DNA from: Dendrolimus kikuchii
Lineage: Eukaryota > Arthropoda > Insecta > Lepidoptera > Lasiocampidae
Direction: 5' to 3'
Length of the DNA: 64,000 nucleotides
NCBI GenBank assembly: GCA_019925095.2
Contig: CM034415.1
Coordinates: 10,956,833 to 11,020,832, forward strand
Made by a program: the position numbers and the translations under genes. The notes under the pieces were generated by a model. It searched no databases, was not told the DNA's origin, and worked only from the letters and a program-made list of their open reading frames with translations. Of this stretch, positions 41,048 to 51,903 are shown piece after piece; within the stretch, counting starts at the first letter, position 1; each line of letters starts with the position of its first letter.

Positions 41048-41540
41048 ATGCTTCAACTTCCTTCATACATCACATCACTAAATTTGCGCTCCACTAATAA
41101 TCTCCTGTTAATGGCACCTGCACACTCTTCAACATTTTATTCCAACTCCTTCGCCATGCAGGCTGTCTTACTTTGGAACTCTTTGCCCACTGATGTCAGA
41201 AAAGCTAAATCTTTTGCCATATTTAAAAATTCACTTAGGAATCATTATGTAAGTCTTACGCAATAATGTATGTGCTAGTTTACAATAGACTGTAATCTGC
41301 TGTCTATATATGTCATTTTTTTTTCTTTTCTTTGTTGCATAATAATTACAGATAATTGAAGAATTTCCTTTGAGTCAGGTTGCCTGGAAGAGATCGCTTT
41401 TAGCGATAAGGCCGCCTTTTGTTTTACCAAGTAACTATTGTCTTGTTGTGCATTTGTTTGTAATTTTTGTTTTTGGTGAACTATAGAGTTTTGTCTTGTC
41501 TATAGATACAATAATTAATAAATCTTTTAAAATGTATAAG
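41048..41540 (+). pseudogene. LINE ORF C-terminus and 3' UTR (part 3)
   Basis: Reads SNSFAMQAVLLWNSLPTDVR then AKSFAIFKNSLRNHY and a stop, the usual tail of jockey/CR1-like ORF2. The 3' UTR motif GGTTGCCTGGAAGAGATCGC follows at 41388. Probably the same insertion as 39040-40331. Confidence 0.75.
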
Positions 41541-41689
41541 CCTTGGTATGCGTTCCAGTACAAAATTCACTCGACCCTCAACATATACTTACCTATATAA
41601 TACACCGATGTGCTCGCAATTAGATTATATAGATATATATATAAGGTGTTCACAATTCCAACACAATTTTTTTTAGATTACAAAAAGCA

Positions 41690-41990
41690 TTATGTAACTA
41701 ATGACGTCATCATTTTCGGTCACACAAGGATCCATGTCAAGTGTTTGGGTCGAAGTGGGCGTTGGTCACAGAGCATTAATTCTCTCTATCGATTGACATT
41801 GAAAAAGGCGCGATTTTCAAATCAACCAATGACATTTGTAGTATTTCGTTGTTTACAACATCAGCGCCCCATAATCCGTTCCACTAGAGTTAATGATTGT
41901 AACGTTGTAACGCCGGCAAGCAAGTGGAACGGGAAATATCGCGGTCGTGAACGTGGTCGTTGTGAGTCTGTAATGTAACGTAGGTTTCGA
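41690..41990 (+). mobile_element. Foldback MITE family M1, partial
   Basis: Shares AATGACGTCATCATTTTCGG and CAAGCAAGTGGAACGGGAAA with the other M1 copies. Followed by a poly(C) run. Confidence 0.7.
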
Positions 41991-42049
41991 CGACAACCCC
42001 CCCCCCCCCCCTTAACGTGTGACGTAATTTAAGTCGATTACGTTGTTTG

Positions 42050-42360
42050 CCGTGCAGGAACGAAGAAAGAATACAATTTCCTGCGTTGGGGCGGCCTGTC
42101 GTAAGAGGCGACAGAACAACCCACAGCCAGGTGGTAGGGCATTTGCCCGACTGGACGGCTACCACCCCTGGTCTAAAGTATGTCGCCATAACAACCTTGA
42201 GTTGTGTTCCGGCATTAGTGACCAGGTTCCAGTTTCCTTTAAGAGAGCAGCAGCGCATTTGTACCAATTTTGCTGTTGCAAATGTCCATAGGCGATGGTA
42301 ACCGCTTTCCATCAAGTGGGCCGTCTGCCTGTCTGCTGATCTCCTGCAATAAAAAAAAAG
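42050..42360 (+). repeat. Family B retroposon, full copy
   Basis: GTGCAGGAACGAAGAAAG to CTGCAATAAAAAAAAAG. It lies 50 bp from the donor of the protease exon at 42410-42562, antisense to the gene. Confidence 0.88.
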
Positions 42361-42409
42361 TCAATTTACCTACAAGACAAGTAGACCAAAAAGAACAGGC
42401 AATACTCAC

Positions 42410-42562
42410 GGCCGATCAGTCTCCAACAAAGCGATATCATAGTATTTCTTTGGGGAGTTATATTCTGGGTGTGGAATGATCCTTCGGACTCCATATCTCT
42501 GCCAGAGGCTGCTGGGGTCGCTTCGCTTCAGGATACCAAGTCCTATATACCTCACTGGACCT
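42410..42562 (-). CDS. Clip-domain serine protease, exon with catalytic Asp
   Basis: After TTTTCCAG. The first base completes Leu, and the exon ends in phase 2 before GTGAGT. Reads GPVRYIGLGILKRSDPSSLW, then RRIIPHPEYNSPKKYYDIAL. The D of DIALLE is the catalytic Asp102. HP-x-Y before it is the usual lead-in. Confidence 0.95.
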
Positions 42563-42599
42563 CTGGAAAATAAAGAAATACGATAGAAGTATAATAGAT

Positions 42600-42864
42600 C
42601 TATGCCACAATGTCTGCGTGGCGTATAGAACCGTGAGAATATTGCTTGGTTTAGTACGTTACAATGGTTTGGTTATGCAGCACATCCGCAGTTTGCAGTA
42701 GCACAAGTAGGCAATTATTATGCAATAGATATGAATGAACGATTTAAATCATTATTTGTGGACGAATTAATGAAAATTTAAAAAACAAAAAAATACGTTT
42801 ATAAAAAACTCGAACTAAAAAATAGAAAATATTTGTTCAATAAGTTTGTTCTACAGTGTTATTT
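42600..42864. other. Intron, repeat debris
   Basis: AT-rich. 42775-42840 resembles 2905-2960 (AACTAAAAAATAGAAAAT). No exon. Confidence 0.4.
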
Positions 42865-43183
42865 TTTTATTTATTTTTTATTGCAGGAGTTCAGCAGACA
42901 GGCAGACGGCCCACTGGATGGAAAGCGGTTACCATCGCCTATGGACATTTGCAACACCGAAGGTGCTACAAATGCGCTGCTGCTCTCTTAAGTGAGTCTG
43001 GCACCTGGTCACTAATGCCGGACACAACTCAAGGTTGTTATGGCGACATACTTTAGACCAGGGGTGGTAGCCATCCAGTCGGGCAAATGTCCTACCACTT
43101 GGCTGTGGGTTTTTAAGTCGCCCCTTACGACAGGCCGCCCCAACGCAGGAAATTGTATTCTTTCTCCGTTCCTACACGGATAA
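42865..43183 (-). repeat. Family B retroposon, full copy
   Basis: Antisense on +, GCAGGAGTTCAGCAGACAGG to TCCGTTCCTACACGGATAA. Confidence 0.88.
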
Positions 43184-43209
43184 AAGGTTTATTTTGAGTA
43201 GCGTGTTTT

Positions 43210-43530
43210 TTACTATCTACTTATATATAATAAAACAAAGTCGGGTGAAAACAGCTGGACCGATTTTTATAATCTTTGATTTGTTGGATTTATCTCTACC
43301 CCAAATAGCAGAATAACAGCTATGAATATATCGAAAAAAATGCAGTTAAAAAAAATAGGTTTGCAACTCTACCTCCTTCCGCAATTAGCAGCTCACGTCA
43401 CGCACGCCTTTAGCTCATTTGTAATCATTGTTGTCCAATGCAAATCCGAGACATACTAGAATGGCTTAGATTCGCAGATAGACCCTGTAGGTAGCGCTGG
43501 AATCGGGTTCCAGTATTTCGACGAAATTGT
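43210..43530 (+). repeat. RTE-type retroposon fragment
   Basis: Contains AACAGCTGGACCGATTTTTA and ATAGACCCTGTAGGTAGCGC, typical of lepidopteran RTE-like tails. Ends near a TATTTCGACGAAATTG segment. Confidence 0.5.
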
Positions 43531-43639
43531 TTATTTATTTATTTTTGTGGTTGAGTTTTCAAAAACGCCGATATAATTATGTGAATATTTATATAGAAGT
43601 AGGTTTAATAAATAATAAAACCCTTCCACCCATTTTAAT

Positions 43640-44410
43640 CTATACTAATATTATAAAGCTGAAGAGTTTGTTTGTTTGTTTAAACGCGCTAATCTCAGGA
43701 ACCGCTGGTCCGATTTGAAAAATTCTTTCAGTGTTGAATAATAGATTTATCGAGGAAGGCTATAGGCTATATTATATTTTCAAAAAATTAAGGATCCTTA
43801 CTAAAAGTCCAATAATGTAACCCAAGGTGTAAAAAAATGACCCGAAAAAATCCTTACACGGCGTGCGCTGCGAAAACTATTGATTATAGAACAAAACACT
43901 GTACTACCACTTTGCAGAACATATAATTGTCTACAAAAAATATCGCGTAACCATATGTCTAACTATTGTAGTTATCTCACAATAAATGTTTTCTTTTATT
44001 TTTTAAATAATTAAAATGCCGTCGCTTCAAAAACTCTTTATTTTGTACCTTGGTAATCCTTATCAAAATAAATTACTCCATATTCAAGACGAATTCAATA
44101 CCTTCCTAGAACTTTTTGAATTATTCAATTCGGACGTTTCATTCAAAAGATATCGCGATATTTAAAATGTAAGTATTAGTATTGTAGCCAAATATAATAA
44201 TATTGTTTGATTGAACGCGCTAATCTCAGGAACTACTGGTCTGATTTGAAAAATTCTTTAAGTGTTTGGATAGCCCATCTATCGAGGAAGGCTATAGGCT
44301 ATATATCATCACGCTAAGACCAATAGGAGCGGAGCACTAATGAAGAATGTTTCAAAAACTAGGGGTTTGAAAGCAAATTCCACGCGGACGACGTCTCGGG
44401 CACAACTAGT
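43640..44410 (+). repeat. Composite family E repeat, second full copy
   Basis: Same internal order as 19249-20035, including ATCCTTACACGGCGTGCGCT and GCCGTCGCTTCAAAAACTC, with small indels. Confidence 0.82.
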
Positions 44411-44439
44411 ATTATATAAAATTATTAGAGCTAGGCTTG

Positions 44440-44765
44440 TTTGCTGAAGAGTTTCTTGCGCCGCTTCTTCTCTTCAAGCCATAACATGTTGCGAAGCGGT
44501 GGTAAATTAGATTAGGCTCCCATAGAGTGAGTAATAACCATGAAAAAAATTAAAACTAAATAATTAAAATTAACAAGTTGGCGGTAGGCTAAATAAAACT
44601 TTAACAATACTCGTTGACACTTGACATCTTTGTCTTCCGTGATCACGGCCACTAAAAAGTGGCCGAAACGTCGGAAAAACTAAAATGAAATAAATTACCG
44701 CGCTTAAAACCGTTAAGACGTAGTTTTATTATGTATACAAGTCGCGAAAACTTAAGAAAATATTA
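44440..44765 (+). mobile_element. Penelope-like 3' terminal region
   Basis: GTTTGCTGAAGAGTTTCTTG to AAGTCGCGAAAACTTAAGAA, including GTGGCCGAAACGTCGG. Same as 48955-49305 and the right arm of 27335-27792. Confidence 0.65.
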
Positions 44766-44769
44766 TAGA

Positions 44770-45247
44770 AGTAGGTACACAAAATTTTATGCTTCTTTGA
44801 AAATTACGCATTTTCATACAAACTTCCTTCCCCCTTTTCACACCTCATGGGGTTAAAATGATCAAAATATTATTTCATTTTTAGTTTGGTCTGTGTGTTA
44901 ATGTCTGTCAGTCAGACAAGCAGAGCAATGACATATGTAAATACATACTTAATCGTAATATACAAATTTTTTGAATTGCTCAAAAGCACTACAAACGTTA
45001 CACAATGCGTTTGACATTTTAAAATTAGTTACAACCAAACTTCGATAGATGACGTTGTTTCTTTTTCAAACGTGGTAATGTTTTATTCAAGGTGTTATTA
45101 TAAGGGCATGCACTATGACATTGGACAAAAGTTTTCCGGCCACCGGAATAACTCTCACTCATCTACGAAACACAATTTTTTTAAACCGCTGTATAGCTGT
45201 ATTTAGCTGTTACAGTGTTAGAAACTGTCATGAATTTTAAAAAGCCG
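44770..45247. other. Intron, nothing firm
   Basis: AT-rich non-coding sequence. No listed repeat family was recognised with confidence. Confidence 0.4.
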
Positions 45248-45464
45248 ACTTAAGCTAGGGATGCAATGCAAGTATCGAAAGGAAAAACATCGATGTATCG
45301 ATACATCGAACATCGATGTTTATTTTAAATTATTTTAATGATCTATCAAATAGTAAAATTTTGTATTTGTTTAAGTTGTTTGTAAGTTGTTTAAGTCTTT
45401 AGAATAAGGCAAGTGTAGAGTAGGGGCAATAAAATTACATTTAACGAGTTTCATGATAGTTGTG

Positions 45465-45722
45465 GTTTTTTTTTTATTGCAGGAGTTCAGCAGACGGCCC
45501 ACTTGATGGAAAGCGGTTACCATCGCCTATGGACATTAGCAACACCAAAGGTGCTACAAATGCGCTGCTGCTCTCTTAATGGAGACTGGAACCTGGTCAC
45601 TAATGCCGGAACACAACACAAGGTTGTTATGGCGGCATACTCTAGACCAGGGGTGGTCGCCATCCAGTCGAGGCCGCCAGGCCGCAGGAAATTGTATTCT
45701 TCCTCCGTTCCTGCACGGATAA
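45465..45722 (-). repeat. Family B retroposon
   Basis: Antisense copy nested inside the palindromic element. Small deletions before its 5' end (TCCGTTCCTGCACGGATAA). Confidence 0.85.
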
Positions 45723-46058
45723 ATGCGGTGTCAAATAGTCAGTGTAATAATATATTTTTGTCTTTTTGTGAAAATTACGCTTAAAACTGTATAGTTCTTG
45801 ATCCAGAGGTTATAACTTAACTCAAAGATCATGCCTTCGTGCTTCGTGAGTGTATAGTTCCGAGGAGCTGCTCACAGTGATTGTGAGTGAAGGTATTGAA
45901 CTTATTCACCTCTGTGAAGTATGAGTTACCGATGTAAAGTTCATCGTATAAGACAACATCGATACATCGATGTTTTGCAATAGTGAACATCGATGGCAAA
46001 CATCGATGTTTTTTTACTGAAGCATCGATAGTTCAGAAACATCGATGTATCGTTTACA

Positions 46059-46361
46059 TCCCTTTTTTTTTTTTTTTTGTTTTGAGGCGAGGGAAAATGC
46101 TTAACCGATTTACGCACAAACTGGGCCGTCGCTAGGGGAACGACACGCGTCGTTCGGGGGCGATAACATTGCAGCAATAGTATGCTCTTGGCGGAGCTCC
46201 GTCCGCGATCGACGTCACAGATTAGTGTGGAAGACTCCGAGCGTTGCTGCACGAGCGAGCAACCCCAATACCCACTAAAAACCCCCTCCTCCCTGTCGAC
46301 CCTGCGCTTTTGTTTGTGTTGGAAAGGCTGAGACTTAGAACATAGTTACGCCCAGTCGGTC
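46059..46361 (-). repeat. Family C SINE-like retroposon
   Basis: Flanked by CGTTTACATCCC and CGTTTGCATCCC, so it landed in the terminal repeat of the host element. Poly(T) at its left. Confidence 0.82.
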
Positions 46362-46397
46362 GTTTGCATCCCTAAGTTAAGCTTGAATAATCTATCC

Positions 46398-46660
46398 TCC
46401 AAGGAGTTTTTGGCGGGAACTGAAAGGGGACGTTGTGCTCTGCAGTTTTATTTTCTAAAAATGTGTAAAATCACTCTAAAACGAACAATAGTTGTAGGAT
46501 ATTGATAGTTTTTGAGTAGTAATTATGTGTTTTTGTGAGAAATGTGAACTGTATAGTCAAATGTGGCCTTTCGAGTTTTCACAATAACTCCGTTATGCGG
46601 CGTCGATTGTAGCCTACAATACACTTGCGCCTGGCTTAAAGGCCTAGTTGCCAAGTCATA
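46398..46660 (+). repeat. Family F repeat
   Basis: GGAGTTTTTGGCGGGAACTG to GGCCTAGTTGCCAAGTC, matching 21183-21450. Confidence 0.75.
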
Positions 46661-46699
46661 AACACACCTCTATCCTCCAAGTGAGCACTCTTTTCTAAT

Positions 46700-46822
46700 T
46701 CTAACTAACTAACTCCGTTGGCTCAGCGACCCAAAATGTATCTTAGCCTCCGAAACGAGAACACGGCACCTGTTCTTGTCCTGTGCGATTTCTTGCCAGT
46801 TAAGGGCTTGAAGCTCACGCAG
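46700..46822 (-). pseudogene. LINE C-terminal fragment split by family D
   Basis: On - it reads ALNWQEIAQDKNRCRVLVSE. The preceding residues (DLEKRDLREL) are found beyond the insertion, at 47345-47385. A different LINE family from the common one. Confidence 0.6.
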
Positions 46823-47333
46823 CACAACAGTTAAACAATTAATTATAACACCACACAAAGTCACAAACACATAACTGACAACAAAACTTATGCACATACT
46901 CAAACCAACGCGCACTACCACCGCATTGCATTACACGCACACTCCACAAACAAACCAAGACACACAAAGAGCCTAAAAATTAATAACCCAGGCACAGAAA
47001 AGAAAAAAAAACAACACACATGGCACTAGATAGGACTATATATAAGTATAGATATAAGGCCCACACTGCACATGCACTTCCTCACAACACCAGCATGTAA
47101 CAGATACACTCTACATTAGTATAAGTTTAGTATTAAAACTAGAATAAATTAATATAATAAGTTATTCGTAAGATACATACACCTCAACACAAAAATCAAT
47201 AAATTAATGTCACAAGCAAGAACCAAAATAACTAATAAGCGTGTTAAATTCAAAAAATTAAATCTAGAAATTAAGTTGTAAAAAAGGATACGGAATTCGA
47301 GTCCGTAGAGTTTTTCATAATATATAAAAAAAA
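46823..47333 (+). repeat. Family D retroposon, longest copy
   Basis: Flanked by the 11-bp duplication AGCTCACGCAG (46812-46822, 47334-47344), with a poly(A) tail. Hairpin TACGGA...TCCGTA at 47289-47307. No ORF. Confidence 0.88.
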
Positions 47334-47514
47334 AGCTCACGCAGGTCTCTCTTTTCTAGGTCAAGGTCAATTAGGTCATTGAACTATGCAATTCCGATAT
47401 ACACGGCCGTCAGCAAATACTGTCGGATTTGATTTGCCGTCGTATATATTCCAAAGACTCAGCAAACCTGCAATTTCGTTGCGACATGTGATTTCGCTAC
47501 ATATATATATAAAT

Positions 47515-47790
47515 ATCAGCCCATAAATGTTCCACTGCTGGGCTCGGGCCTCCCATTAATAAGGGGAACGGACGTATACCCGCCACGCTTGGCAGGTTTG
47601 ACACAACGGTTATCTCGATGTGCAGGTTGCATCACGATGTTTTCCTTCACCGTTGTTAGCACGTGGTAATTGTAACAATATGCACATTATATCAGAAAAC
47701 TGACTAAGCGGTGCATGCGTTCCGGCCAGGATCGAACCCGCGCCCTCTGAGTTTGGGACGCGTGCACTAGCCATTACGCTACCACGACTA
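47515..47790 (-). repeat. tRNA-derived SINE S2
   Basis: On -: GTCGTGGTAGCGTAATGGCT and B box GGTTCGATCC, ending GGGCTGATATTTATATAT. Confidence 0.88.
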
Positions 47791-48506
47791 TTACAAATTC
47801 GTAATAAATAATCAACTGCTGAAAGTTTTATTGCTAGAAGATGAAGCAGACGATAATGACGTATTATTGTAATCAGGGCTTTGAATGTGGAGGCACGCAG
47901 TGCCCTTAAGGGAAATATCCAAAAATTGCCATAAAAACTGAAAAAATTATAAAAACAATCAATTTTAGTAACCTTTACATAAATAAGCTTTTTAAATACA
48001 AGCTTTTGAGATCCTGGATATCATGTAGCTGCAGAGTGCTAGCCAAGACGAGTGAAACGAGCCCAAACACGACGGGTCTATCTTGTTTAGTACAGGAGTT
48101 CCTATGGCCACCTTCCGACTCCATCAGATCAGCTTTATGGTACCATACTATTGCATTGTCACGCGATATACATATGCGAGCAAAATTTCAGCTCAATCGG
48201 AAACCGGGAAGTTGTTTTAGATACATACATAGGTACATCCATTGCAAGTTAAATAAAAGCTTGTAAAAAAGGCCTGATTATAAGTATTATTTATCTTACG
48301 TCACATAGATGGAACAATTTGTTTCTACATAATTAGCAAGGCTATAACTGAGTAGTCCATGTATGTGACAAAATCTGTCAATACAGAAAACGGAGCACCT
48401 ACGGAGATGCATCTAGGAACATGTTTAGGGTCTTACACATGTTTACGTAGCTGTTAAGATGTCTGTATATATAGTATTAAGTTTAATGTTAAATTAGTTA
48501 AGCAAC
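47791..48506. other. Intron with old repeat debris
   Basis: 47880-48240 looks like retroposon UTR (AAATTTCAGCTCAATCGGAA). No exon recognised. Confidence 0.4.
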
Positions 48507-49305
48507 ATAATAAAACTACGTTTTAACGGTTTTAAGCGCGGTAATTTATTTGTTTTTGGTTTTTCCAAGAGGAGTATAAAAACACGGGTAAAAGAACACA
48601 TTGCTGACATGAAACACACAAGGTCTACGAAGTCTGCGATCAGTGAACACACGCTGGATAAACCTAATCACTACATCAGATTCGATAACCCACAAATCCT
48701 CGCGAAAGAGAATCGTTTCATACCTAGAATGATGCGTGAGGTTATTGAAATCAAAAAACACCCAAATTTCAATAGAGAAGACGGTTGGCGAGTACCACCT
48801 GTTTGGGATCCAATCGTCAAAACTATTAAGTCCCAAACCCAGCAAAAACCAGCTGCCAGATCTCAAGATACTGTGAGCTCTTTCTGCGTGCAACGGAACA
48901 CAAACCAACTTGACTGATAATTACTTTTATTTTTCCCTCCACCCATTTTAATATTATATAAAACTATTAGAGCTAGGCATGTTTGCTGAAGTTTCTTGCG
49001 CCGCTTCTTCTCTTCAAGCCATGTTGCGAAGCGGTAGTAAATTAGATTAGGCTCCCATAGAGTAAATAATAACCATAAACAAAATTAAAACTATATAATT
49101 AAAATTAACAAGTTGTCGGTAGGCTAAATAAAACTTTAACAATACTCGTTGACACTTGACATCCTTTGTCTTCCGTGATCACGGCCACTTTTCAGTGGAA
49201 ACGTCGGAAAAACCAAAATCAAATAAAATTACCGCGCTTAAAACCGTAAAAACGTAGTTTTATTATGTATACAAGTCGCGAATACTTAAGAAAATATTAG
49301 TTAAG
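48507..49305 (+). mobile_element. Penelope-like element fragment
   Basis: A terminal arm (AAAACTACGTTTTAACGGTT), then the end of a GIY-YIG endonuclease ORF, then a 3' region ending with the opposite arm and CGCGAATACTTAAGAAAAT. Penelope-like elements place a GIY-YIG domain after the RT and use repeats at their ends. Confidence 0.75.
48570..48917 (+). pseudogene. GIY-YIG endonuclease C-terminus of a Penelope-like element
   Basis: Open frame of 115 codons: RSIKTRVKEHIADMK, then SAISEHTLDKPNHYIRFD and MMREVIEIKKHPNFNREDGW. The R-x-x-EH and late MREVIEI motifs are those of Penelope GIY-YIG domains. The GIY-YIG start and the RT are missing, so it is a 5'-truncated remnant. Confidence 0.8.
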
Positions 49306-49464
49306 CACATAGGGAGTACAACACCTCGTCGTTTTAATTGTGCCTTGTGGTGAGTCACCCTATCCAACGGAATAATCATCATCGAGGCTCCATACAAAAG
49401 TAACCCTCACAAATGGTGACCCCGAAGTGATCTTAAGCAGTAAACCTATTATGCCATTATACAG

Positions 49465-49716
49465 AGTGCATGATGAAAGAATGACTAAACAGATATACAA
49501 TGCAAAAGTGGATGGACGCAGAAGTCGTGGAAGGCCACGACACACCTTCCATGATCAAATTGATCGTGTACTAGCAGAAGGTGATGTCAGGAGCCTTAAG
49601 AACAGGCGAGCGTGCATGACAAGAGCTATGAATGTCAAAGAAGTAAGTAAGGTGTGTAAGAATAAGTCTGAATGGCTCTCTGTTGTTCGTGCCTACCCCG
49701 CAAGGGAACTGGCGTA
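49465..49716 (+). pseudogene. RTE-like LINE C-terminal fragment
   Basis: HDERMTKQIYNAKVDGRRSR to SVVRAYPARELA. The tail is lost because another retroposon abuts at 49717. Confidence 0.85.
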
Positions 49717-49721
49717 AAGCT

Positions 49722-50075
49722 TCTATTTTATTGCCTGAAGCAGGCGAACAGGCAGACGGCCCACCTGATGGAAAGTGGTTACCGTTGCATATGGACGTTT
49801 GCAACACTAGGGGTGTCGCCAACGCGTTGCCAATTTGCCAACCTCCAAGAAATTTTACAACGCCCTTCTTAAAGAACCCCAAGTCATAGAGCAAAGGGAA
49901 AACCGCGGCGGGAACTTCTCTCCACATCATTGTTGTACGCGGAATAAATGTTCTGGAGAAGCGTTGCGTAGTTGAGCGTGGGAGCTCAAGGAAATGGGGG
50001 TGAATATCCTGTCGCTGGCGAGCGGTGCGGTTGTAAGAGTGAGGCGTTGGCACCAGATTAAACGCTCCCCCTTAT
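49722..50075 (-). pseudogene. LINE ORF C-terminus plus 3' tail
   Basis: On - it reads FPELPRSTTQRFSRTFIPRT, then MWREVPAAVFPLLYDLGFFK, followed by a 3' UTR homologous to the family B tail (GTTGCAAACGTCCATATGC). This links family B to a jockey/CR1-like LINE. Confidence 0.75.
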
Positions 50076-50189
50076 ACAAGCGGTAGAATACGCAGAGGGA
50101 CGCAGTCTCTTCGAAGGCTAAGCGATTCTAAACCGCTTGTCAGTATGGGATCGTCGATGATACGAACTTTAGCGAAGGCTCTTATTAAT

Positions 50190-50452
50190 CTTTGATATTA
50201 TTGCATGAGTTCAGCAACAGGCAGACCAAATTGCAACACCAAAGGTGCTACAAATGCGCTGCTGCTCTCTTAAGGGAGACTGGAACCTGGTCACTAATGG
50301 TGGAACACAACTCAAAGTTGTTATGACGACATACTTTAGACCAGGGGTGGTAGTCATCCAGTCGGGCAAATGCCCTACCACCTGGCTGTGGGTTGTTAAG
50401 TCGTTTCTTTCAACAGGCCGCCCGGCTACAGGAAATTGTATTCTTTCTCCTA
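50190..50452 (-). repeat. Family B retroposon
   Basis: Antisense copy with a deletion after CAGGCAGACC. It ends in TATTCTTTCTCC. Confidence 0.82.
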
Positions 50453-51360
50453 TATGTCACCATCGAATTTTAAATACGGTTAGATTATAATTTATCTCGC
50501 GTGATTGTAAACTGTCGAAATATTGTGAACCGTTAACATACTGCTTACAATTTAACGTATTATTTTCGGTAGATTATTATCTGTCGAATCTAACGGCAAA
50601 TTGTTAAATTGCATGCGATGGAACGTACCTCACCCGCTGATGGTTCGTCTTACGGTAGGTCGTTCTGTGTCCATAGAGTTACAAATAAAACATGCGTGTC
50701 AGTCAAATAAACTACATGCACTTCAAAAATTGTGATATAAAATGTGTATTCCGCCTCTTACGACAGGCCGCCCGGCCGCAGGAAATTGTATTCTTCCTCC
50801 GTTCCTCCACGGATAGACTGATATCTGTACTTCGACAGATGGCGTTGTTCATTATAGAAGCGTAGTGATCTTTCTAGGTGAGTTTTAAAGGTATGTCCGT
50901 ACAGTGCACAGCGTGTTATATATCCCGGTTCTCCGGATTAACCCGGGTTTCCGCTTACCGCATTTATTAATTTTTGTCTTGCGCTATATAGTTAATCTAG
51001 CTATGGTTAGCGTAAATATAAAATAAGTATTACAAATTAAAAAGTCATTAATCACTTTCCTTCAGCTAGGGCATTCTCACTATTACGTTTATTATGTACA
51101 TTAATATATAATTATATTAATGTATAACGTTTTTATCTTGCCAAGCTTGTAAGGAATTTGTGGAGACATATTGCAGCATAACATTTTAGCACATGTCATT
51201 ACTACAACTATAACATTATTTTTCTTTCCTTTTATTGCCTTGGTCTTATTGAGTATGCATTGTTTGCTACAACTCCATTAATTCTTCAAAAAGTAATTCT
51301 GTAACATACTTCTGTACAAAACTTATAAAAAAAAAGGATTTGAGATATAAATAGAATATG
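50453..51360. other. Intron, mostly unannotated
   Basis: AT-rich, with a 63-bp family B 5'-end piece at 50754-50816. No exon. Confidence 0.45.
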
Positions 51361-51548
51361 AAATATAAAGAGGCACAATATTTAGCTAGACGTGTTGCTG
51401 GGGAGTTTCTTGCCGCTTCTTCTCCTTTACAGCATCAACACGTTGCGAAGCGGTGTACATAGAATAGGAAGTAAATATTAAATTTTAACTTACATGTATG
51501 ACATTCAAAAAGTGGTCTCCAGTGGAACTCATTTTGAATTTGAATATA

Positions 51549-51550
<2 letters not shown>
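51361..51550 (+). repeat. LINE 3' UTR-like repeat
   Basis: Contains GGGGAGTTTCTTGCCGCTTC and ACACGTTGCGAAGCGG. The reverse is seen at 7885-8010 and 52125-52220, and the motif is shared with the Penelope-like 3' region. Confidence 0.5.

Positions 51551-51551
<1 letters not shown>

Positions 51552-51588
<37 letters not shown>
51552..51588. repeat. (TA)n microsatellite
   Basis: Short perfect dinucleotide run before the S2 SINE. Confidence 0.9.
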
Positions 51589-51589
<1 letters not shown>

Positions 51590-51592
<3 letters not shown>

Positions 51593-51892
51593 CCTAAGTT
51601 CAGGAGATTTGCCAGGTGATATGGCATTCTGCACGCGTCCCAAACTCAAAGGGCTTGGGTTCGAGCCTCGCCGGAACGCATGCACCACTAAGGCAGTTTT
51701 CTGACCTAATGTGGTCACAATTACCACGTGCTAACAATGGTGAACAAAAACGTCGTGACCTGCACATCGAGGTAACCGATGTGTCAAACCTGCCAAGCCG
51801 CCCTGGACAAGCGTGGCCGGTATACTGTCTGTTCCCCTTATAATGGGAGACCCGAACCCAGCAGTGGGATATTTATGGGCTGATATTATATT
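51590..51892 (+). repeat. tRNA-derived SINE S2
   Basis: GGTGATATGGCATTCTGCAC (A-box region), B box GGGTTCGAGCC, ending GGGATATTTATGGGCTGATA. In + orientation. Confidence 0.82.
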
Positions 51893-51903
51893 TATATACA
51901 TAC

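Larger units (their letters stand above)
45248..46373. mobile_element. AGGGATGCAA-ended element with ATCGATGT palindromes
   Basis: Ends AGGGATGCAA (45248) and TTGCATCCCT (to 46373). Both subterminal regions are rich in CATCGATGTATCGATACATC-type palindromes. Probably hAT-like and non-autonomous. It carries a family B copy (45465-45722) and, just inside its right end, a family C copy. Confidence 0.65.

Noticed and set aside
49571..50053. 160-residue ORF on - as a gene
   Set aside because: It fuses a LINE ORF tail, its 3' UTR and part of another LINE. Only the WREVPAAVFP segment is protein-derived.
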